DNA of 10,258 bases from Gemmatimonadota bacterium (lineage in GTDB: Bacteria; Orphanbacterota; Orphanbacteria; Orphanbacterales; Orphanbacteraceae). Of the stretch, positions 5,803 through 10,258 are shown one piece after another (the stretch's first letter is position 1; each line of letters opens with the position of its first letter). The position numbers and the translations under genes are program-made. Below the pieces are notes generated by a model that was not told where the DNA came from, made no database searches, and saw nothing but the letters and a program-made list of their open reading frames with translations. Location of the stretch: NCBI GenBank assembly GCA_013002425.1, contig JABDJQ010000309.1, positions 1-10,258 on the forward strand. The letters run 5' to 3'.

Positions 5803-6468
5803 TCAGTCCGCGGTCCATCCCTGCTTGTGCGCGCCGTCGCAGAAAGGCTTGTTGCTCGACTTCCCGCAGCGGCAGAGCGCGCCCTTTTCGCTTTCGAACA
5901 GCACTTTTCCTTCGTCGTCGATTACCGCATACGGCCCGCTCATGAGAATCGGACCGTTCAGCGCGAGCGTCATGCGAAGCGCTCCCGGCTCCGATCCCGG
6001 CGCTGACGCCGATCCTGGCGCGCTCTCCCGATCCGCCATGCCGGCCGGCGCGGCGAACTTCTCTTCGATATGCGTGTTATCGCAGAACGGCTTGTGCTTC
6101 GAGTCGCCGCAGCGACAGAGAGACACCCGCGTGTCGCGATGCACGAGGTCCCCGTCCGCGTTCAGGATCTCGAGGTTTCCACGCACGTATACGGGACCGT
6201 TTTTCACGGCGCGCACGGTATTGCGTCCGGCGGGCGCCTCATCCGGCCGCCCGTCCTTCCGTTCGTACTGCAGCGCGCCGGAGGGGCACTTGTGGATCGT
6301 GTCCGCGATCGCGTCGGCGGCAGCGCCGTTCGGATCGATCCAGGGCTTCTTTTCGGCGTCGAAGACCGCGCTCAGGTTGCGCCCGCATTCCGCCGCGTGA
6401 ATGCACCGCGCGGGCGCGAACGTAATCGCGATCGTGTCGTTTTCGTATCTCTTCCGCTTCTCGTCCAT
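5803..6468 (-). CDS. Ferredoxin-like plus double CDGSH iron-sulfur protein
   Basis: Cytoplasmic iron-sulfur protein of 221 residues. The N-terminal 70 residues match the short 4Fe-4S domain of the YjdI type (RCIHAAEC, C22 and C28; HKCPSGAL, C61). Two CDGSH domains follow, each with the C-x-C-x8-C-x3-H 2Fe-2S ligand set: C118, C120, C129, H133 and C199, C201, C210, H214. A Gly/Pro/Ser/Ala-rich linker (about 140–163) joins them. The start is supported by GAGGAGAAGG just upstream. It is the only gene right of the origin on the minus strand. It converges on the sigma operon with four bases between stops and diverges from the SRAP gene. A redox, electron-transfer or cluster-storage role is likely; the partner is unknown. 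Confidence 0.9.
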   Translation of the reverse strand: MDEKRKRYENDTIAITFAPARCIHAAECGRNLSAVFDAEKKPWIDPNGAAADAIADTIHKCPSGALQYERKDGRPDEAPAGRNTVRAVKNGPVYVRGNLEILNADGDLVHRDTRVSLCRCGDSKHKPFCDNTHIEEKFAAPAGMADRESAPGSASAPGSEPGALRMTLALNGPILMSGPYAVIDDEGKVLFESEKGALCRCGKSSNKPFCDGAHKQGWTAD

Positions 6469-6521
6469 TTTCGCCTTCTCCTCGTGACCCGGATGTGTTC
6501 GATGTTTTCGCCATTTTCGCC

Positions 6522-6527
6522 ATTATA
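6522..6527 (-). promoter_or_regulatory. Promoter of the CDGSH gene (extended -10)
   Basis: The minus strand carries TGCTATAAT, a perfect TATAAT with the extended TGn element. No good -35 is present (best is TTGTAG, 19 bases away), as is tolerated for extended -10 promoters. Transcription would start near 6515 and give a leader of about 47 bases. Two tandem copies of TTTCGCCAT (6506–6514 and 6515–6523, plus strand) cover the start site and touch the -10, so they could be an operator. Confidence 0.65.
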
Positions 6528-6544
6528 GCAAGAGCAGGGGCGAG

Positions 6545-6553
6545 TGCTACAAT
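6545..6553 (+). promoter_or_regulatory. Promoter of the SRAP–chrA pair (extended -10)
   Basis: TGCTACAAT on the plus strand is an extended -10 with five of six matches to TATAAT. The predicted transcription start, about seven bases downstream, coincides with the ATG at 6560, so the mRNA may be leaderless. No Shine-Dalgarno sequence precedes that ATG. The 10-bp palindrome ATGCATGCAT (6552–6561) covers the start. This promoter is back to back with the CDGSH promoter, about 20 bases apart. Confidence 0.6.
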
Positions 6554-6559
6554 GCATGC

Positions 6560-7312
6560 ATGTGCGGACGTTACTCCATGATCATGCTTCACGAGGTGAT
6601 TCGGGCGCGGCCGCAGCGCGCAGCGCCGCCCGAACTGTTCGACGAACCCCCGCACTACAACGCGGCGCCCGAGCAGGATCTTCCGATCACGATCAACGAG
6701 GAACCGCACGCAATCCGTCTCGGCCGCTGGGGCTTCATTCCGGGCAACACGAAAGAGAAGAAGCCGCGCATTCACATCAACGCGCGATCGGAGACGGTCG
6801 ATACCCGGCCGGCTTTCCGGGACGCGTTTCAGAAACGACGCTGCATCGTCTACGCGGACGGTTTCTACGAATGGATGAAGACCGACCACGGCAAGGTGCC
6901 GCACCGGATCTGCCTGCGCGACGAGGACGTCTTCGCGTTCGCGGGGATCTTCGACCGGCGCGGCGATCAGCTTCGCTACGCCATTCTCACGACGGCCCCG
7001 AACGAACTCGTGGCGCCGATTCACGACCGCATGCCCGTCATTCTCTCCGAGGCCGGCGAAGAACGCTGGCTCGACATTGACGCGCCCGCGCGCGAGGCGA
7101 AGAAGCTGCTCGTTTCGTACCCGGCGAAGGAGATGACGGCCTATGCCGTTTCGAACCTCGTCAACAACTACCGGAACGACTCGCCCGAAGTGATCGAGCC
7201 GCTCGATCTGTCGGCGCCGCGCGAAGAGGCGCCTCCACCCTCCCGCGCGCCACGCCCGCCCGCAAAGCGGAAACGCAGGAAGCCGACCCCCCCGGGCCTC
7301 TTCGACGCATGA
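6560..7312 (+). CDS. yedK: SRAP (HMCES/YedK) abasic-site DNA-protein crosslink protein
   Basis: SRAP proteins bind abasic sites in single-stranded DNA and form a covalent thiazolidine link through Cys2, shielding the lesion at replication forks. The 250-residue protein begins MCGRYS, so Cys2 is exposed once Met is removed. The other active-site residues are present: N74 in NARSET, E104 in GFYEW and H155 in IHDRMPVIL. The SRAP domain covers about 1–215. A Pro-rich and then basic tail follows (KRKRRKPTPPGLFDA), whose PGLF end resembles a weak sliding-clamp-binding motif. It overlaps chrA by ATGA, so the two are coupled. The start is fixed by Cys2, although no ribosome-binding site is visible. 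The family call is firm; the clamp link is a guess. Confidence 0.95.
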   Translation: MCGRYSMIMLHEVIRARPQRAAPPELFDEPPHYNAAPEQDLPITINEEPHAIRLGRWGFIPGNTKEKKPRIHINARSETVDTRPAFRDAFQKRRCIVYADGFYEWMKTDHGKVPHRICLRDEDVFAFAGIFDRRGDQLRYAILTTAPNELVAPIHDRMPVILSEAGEERWLDIDAPAREAKKLLVSYPAKEMTAYAVSNLVNNYRNDSPEVIEPLDLSAPREEAPPPSRAPRPPAKRKRRKPTPPGLFDA

Positions 7313-8712
7313 CCGGGAACAACGCGCCGAGCGCGCGCCGAAACGCTCCCGCCGCGATTCCGTATGCCGACGCCGTCAAGGTGTGGACGCGTGTCGGCGC
7401 GCAAAGCTTCGGCGGCCCGGCGGGCCAGATCGCGGTCATGCACCGCATTCTCGTCGACGAGAAAAAATGGGTGAGCGAGCACCGCTTTCTTCACGCGCTC
7501 AACTACTGCATGCTGCTTCCCGGCCCGGAGGCGCAGCAGCTCGCGACCTATCTCGGCTGGCTGCTGCACGGCTACAAGGGCGGGCTCACGGCGGGACTCA
7601 TCTTCATTCTGCCCGGCTTCCTTTCGATTCTCGCGCTCTCCTGGATGTACGTCGCGCTCGGCGACGTGCCGCTCGTCGTGGCGCTCTTCTACGGGCTCAA
7701 GGCGGCCGTGCTCGCGGTCGTTCTCGACGCGCTGCTTCGCATCGGGGGCAAAGTGCTGAAGAATCCCGTCAAGATCGCGCTCGCCCTTTCGGCATTCGTG
7801 GCGCTCTTCTTCTTCGACGCGCCGTTTCCGCTCGTCGTTTTCGGCGCGGCGCTGATCGGGCTCGCGGGCGGGCGTTTCACGCCAGGGGTTTTCTCCCCGG
7901 CCGGCGCGCAGCCGGACCCGGACGACGAGGCGGACGAAGACTCCCGCACGATTGACGACATTCTGGAACGGGACCCGCCGGCCCACACGCGCGCTTCGGC
8001 CGGCCGCGCGGTGCGCGTGTTTCTGACGTGGGGCACGATCTGGGCGGCGCCCGTCGTACTTCTGACCGCGCTCTACGGAGGCGACCATGTCTGGACGGTC
8101 GAGAGCGTCTTCTTCAGCAAGACGGCGCTCGTGACGTTCGGAGGCGCTTACGCGGTGCTCGCGTATATCGCCCAGGAAGCGGTGGCGCAGTTCGGCTGGC
8201 TCGAGCCGGGCGAAATGCTCGACGGACTCGGGATGGCCGAAACGACGCCCGGGCCGCTCATCATGGTCGTGCAGTTCGTCGGCTTTCTGGGCGCGTTCCG
8301 CCATGCGGACGGCGCGAGTCCGATGGTGAGCGGCACGATCGGCGCGATCGTGACGACATGGGCCACGTTCGCCCCCTGCTTCCTGTGGATCTTCCTCGGC
8401 GGGCCGTATATCGAGAAGCTCCGCACGAACCGCGGCATCTCCGCCGGGCTCGCCGCGGTCACCGCGGCCGTGGTCGGCGTCATCGCGAACCTCGCGGTCT
8501 GGTTCGCGGTCCACGTGCTCTTCGGCGAAGTGCGGGAGATGTCCGGCATTTTCGGCGCGCGTCTCCTCTTTCCCGAGTGGTCCACGGTGCAGTGGGTCCC
8601 TCTCGTTCTGGCGGCCGGATCGTTCGCGGCGATCCGAAAATGGAAGCTTCCGATGGCCGTCGTTTTCGGCGCAAGTGTCGCTCTGGGAGCGCTTTACAGG
8701 CTGTCGGTCTGA
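7309..8712 (+). CDS. chrA: Chromate transporter ChrA (two-domain CHR family)
   Basis: Inner-membrane transporter of the CHR superfamily, which exports chromate. The 467-residue length is typical of the long two-domain form. The first half carries GAQSFGGPAGQIA (30–42) and LLPGPEAQQLATYLGW (69–84). The second half repeats the pattern with TFGGAYAVLAYIAQE (276–290) and TTPGPLIMVVQFVGFLGA (312–329). Around these are many hydrophobic helices. An acidic cytoplasmic loop (about 198–225, QPDPDDEADEDS) joins the halves. It starts inside the SRAP stop (ATGA) and ends 163 bases before dnaN. No chrB regulator is present. Chromate is the best substrate guess; some CHR members are untested and could move other oxyanions. 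Confidence 0.93.
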   Translation: MTGNNAPSARRNAPAAIPYADAVKVWTRVGAQSFGGPAGQIAVMHRILVDEKKWVSEHRFLHALNYCMLLPGPEAQQLATYLGWLLHGYKGGLTAGLIFILPGFLSILALSWMYVALGDVPLVVALFYGLKAAVLAVVLDALLRIGGKVLKNPVKIALALSAFVALFFFDAPFPLVVFGAALIGLAGGRFTPGVFSPAGAQPDPDDEADEDSRTIDDILERDPPAHTRASAGRAVRVFLTWGTIWAAPVVLLTALYGGDHVWTVESVFFSKTALVTFGGAYAVLAYIAQEAVAQFGWLEPGEMLDGLGMAETTPGPLIMVVQFVGFLGAFRHADGASPMVSGTIGAIVTTWATFAPCFLWIFLGGPYIEKLRTNRGISAGLAAVTAAVVGVIANLAVWFAVHVLFGEVREMSGIFGARLLFPEWSTVQWVPLVLAAGSFAAIRKWKLPMAVVFGASVALGALYRLSV

Positions 8713-8784
8713 GATCGTCGGAGAAGGCAGCCTAAACCCATTGAAATCAGGGTATTACGGCCCGCCAAAACACCCCCTTTTCCC

Positions 8785-8813
8785 TTGTTCGAAACGGGGT
8801 CGCCGCCTATACT
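8785..8813 (+). promoter_or_regulatory. Promoter of the dnaN–recF operon
   Basis: TTGTTC (8785–8790) and TATACT (8808–8813, five of six) are separated by the ideal 17 bases. Transcription would start near 8820, leaving a 56-base leader before dnaN. This gives dnaN a start independent of dnaA and chrA. The rest of 8713–8784 shows nothing notable. Confidence 0.7.
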
Positions 8814-8875
8814 GAAAATTCTAGAGAAATGCTCACTTCAACATGCGGAACTGCTTAGAATTGCGGAGGTTCCAG

Positions 8876-9991
8876 ATGGAGTTCCTGACAGATAAGAGCG
8901 ACCTTTCCAGGACACTTGACCTGGTCCTGAATGTCGTTCCGCCGAAAACCACGCTGCCCGTTCTCTCGAACCTCCTGCTGGACGTGAAGAGCGACTCGAT
9001 CACTGTGATTTCGACCGATCTCGACACGTCGATTTCGACGAAGCTCTCCGGCGAGGTCAAGAGCGCGGGCATGATCACGGTTCCGGCGCGCCGGCTCGGC
9101 GAAATCGTGCGCCTGCTGCCCGACAAACCGGTCCGTCTCAAACTCGAAGACGAAACGCGCATTCAGATCACGTGCGGCGACACGCAGTACAAGATTCAGG
9201 GCATCGTCGAAGAAGAGTTCCCGAAGATCCCGCAGGTGCAGGCGCGCGAAGAGCTTCAGCTCCCCGCGAACATTCTGCAGCGCATGATTCAGAAGACCGC
9301 GTTCGCCGTCTCGAAAGACGAAACGCGACCGGCGCTGAACGGAATCTTCTGGCGCATGGAGCCGCGCAAGATGGAAATGGTCGCGACCGACGGCTATCGC
9401 CTTGCCCGCATGGAACAGATCGGCGAGTTTCCCATCAAGGGGAAGAAAGAGTTCCTCGTTTCGCCGAAGGCGCTCGGGCAGATGACGCAGATCGCGGCGG
9501 ACTCGGACCAGCCGGTCGACATCAAGGTCGACAACAACTACCTGGTCTTCTCGTTCGAGGGCACGGTGGTTTACTCGCGACTGCTCGAAGGGCCGTTCCC
9601 GCGCTACGAGCAGGTCGTTCCGAAGGACAACAGGAAGGACCTGATCGTGGATCGCACCGACCTCATGCAGTCGTGCCGTCGCGTCGCCATTCTGAGCGAC
9701 AGCCTGACGCACCAGGTGCAGGTTTCGGTACGCAAGAACGCGGTCGTTCTGAAGTCGAACACGCCCGATCTCGGCGAGGCCACGGATCATATCGACGCGA
9801 ATTACGCGGAAGAGGAGATGGACATCGGCTACAACGCCACGTACCTCTCCGACATTCTGAAATACATCGACGGCGACAATGTGAAGGTGAAGCTCGACTC
9901 GCCGATCAAAGCGGGGATCTTCGAGCCGGTGGAGCAGGAGAAGGACGAACATTACTTCTGTCTGTTGATGCCTCTCCGCCTGGCCGAGTGA
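8876..9991 (+). CDS. dnaN: DNA polymerase III sliding clamp (beta subunit)
   Basis: Ring-shaped dimer that tethers DNA polymerase III to DNA. The 371-residue length is normal for the three-domain beta clamp. Recognisable family motifs are ATDGYRLA (170–177), EGPFPRYEQVVP (238–249) and the C-terminal LLMPLRL (363–369), which forms part of the peptide-binding pocket. ATG 8876 is chosen because GGAGG (8865–8869) lies six bases upstream; the in-frame ATG 8843 would add 11 unconserved residues. It overlaps recF by GTGA. It lies about 6.7 kb from dnaA, with seven unrelated genes between them. Confidence 0.98.
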   Translation: MEFLTDKSDLSRTLDLVLNVVPPKTTLPVLSNLLLDVKSDSITVISTDLDTSISTKLSGEVKSAGMITVPARRLGEIVRLLPDKPVRLKLEDETRIQITCGDTQYKIQGIVEEEFPKIPQVQAREELQLPANILQRMIQKTAFAVSKDETRPALNGIFWRMEPRKMEMVATDGYRLARMEQIGEFPIKGKKEFLVSPKALGQMTQIAADSDQPVDIKVDNNYLVFSFEGTVVYSRLLEGPFPRYEQVVPKDNRKDLIVDRTDLMQSCRRVAILSDSLTHQVQVSVRKNAVVLKSNTPDLGEATDHIDANYAEEEMDIGYNATYLSDILKYIDGDNVKVKLDSPIKAGIFEPVEQEKDEHYFCLLMPLRLAE

Positions 9992-10258
9992 GACTCGAGT
10001 CGCTCCGTTTGAACGACTTCCGCAACTATGCGGAGTTGTCGATCGAGCCGGGCGGCGAGAGCGTGGCGATCTGGGGGCCGAACGGGCGGGGGAAGACGAA
10101 TCTGTTAGAGGCCGTTTTCTTGCTCGGTACTACGAGATCCCATCGCACGCGAAAAGATCCGGAACTCGTTCGCTTCGGCGAGCGGGTCTTCAACGTGAAC
10201 GCGACGTACGTGCGCGACGGCGGCGGGAAGACATCGCTTTCGCTCGGGTACCAGGCGG
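9988..10258 (+). CDS. recF: DNA replication and repair protein RecF (N-terminal part)
   Basis: SMC-like ATPase that helps load RecA at single-strand gaps. Ninety residues are visible before the window ends. They open MRLESLRLNDFRNY, the usual RecF start, followed by Walker A GPNGRGKTNLLEA (30–42) and GTTRSHRTRKDPELVRFG, a conserved RecF segment. The GTG start overlaps the dnaN stop (GTGA), as often seen, and no separate ribosome-binding site is visible, so translation is probably coupled. The remainder lies beyond the window. Confidence 0.96.
   Translation, partial: MRLESLRLNDFRNYAELSIEPGGESVAIWGPNGRGKTNLLEAVFLLGTTRSHRTRKDPELVRFGERVFNVNATYVRDGGGKTSLSLGYQA

Noticed and set aside
5306..6400. 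364-codon plus-strand frame across the sensor tail and opposite the CDGSH gene
   Set aside because: Out of frame with the sensor gene and antisense to an intact CDGSH protein. Composition is Arg/Ala-rich without motifs. It is relevant only as the frame a slip at the C9 tract might reach.
7168..8514. 448-codon antisense frame across chrA
   Set aside because: Extremely Arg/Glu/Asp-rich shadow of a membrane-protein gene.
1..10258. CRISPR arrays, tRNA or rRNA genes, insertion sequences, phage genes
   Set aside because: No repeat-spacer pattern, tRNA-like fold, rRNA stretch, transposase or integrase reading was seen on either strand.

Overview
The window is a replication-origin region of a bacterial chromosome. 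It carries the conserved set rnpA–rpmH (minus strand), oriC, dnaA, dnaN and recF (plus strand). The DNA is GC-rich with strongly GC-ending codons. A lipoprotein signal and two membrane-anchored, periplasm-facing proteins point to a Gram-negative (diderm) cell. I cannot place it in a phylum from the sequence.

Layout: 1–306 holds the start of rnpA (cut by the window edge) and rpmH. Positions 307–851 are non-coding and hold the rpmH promoter, two hairpins and a cluster of DnaA boxes. dnaA (852–2213) ends at a strong intrinsic terminator. Positions 2264–2563 are non-coding and look like the unwinding half of the origin: DnaA-box-like sites, a run of DnaA-trios and an AT-rich stretch. The origin therefore seems to be bipartite, with dnaA between its halves, as in Bacillus and Helicobacter.

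Seven genes lie between dnaA and dnaN, which are usually neighbours. They are a thioredoxin-type arsenate reductase (arsC), a lipoprotein made of three Spy-like repeats, an ECF sigma factor, a small one-pass membrane protein (candidate anti-sigma factor), a membrane-anchored Spy/CnrX-like protein, a ferredoxin–CDGSH iron-sulfur protein on the minus strand, and an SRAP protein translationally coupled to the chromate transporter chrA. The sigma, anti-sigma and sensor genes overlap by ATGA junctions and form one operon. Together with the upstream lipoprotein they look like a CnrYXH-style envelope or metal stress circuit.

The theme of the insert is metal, metalloid and redox stress (arsenate, chromate, iron-sulfur, envelope sensing) plus protection of abasic DNA. 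dnaN has its own promoter and overlaps recF, so the replication operon resumes at 8785.
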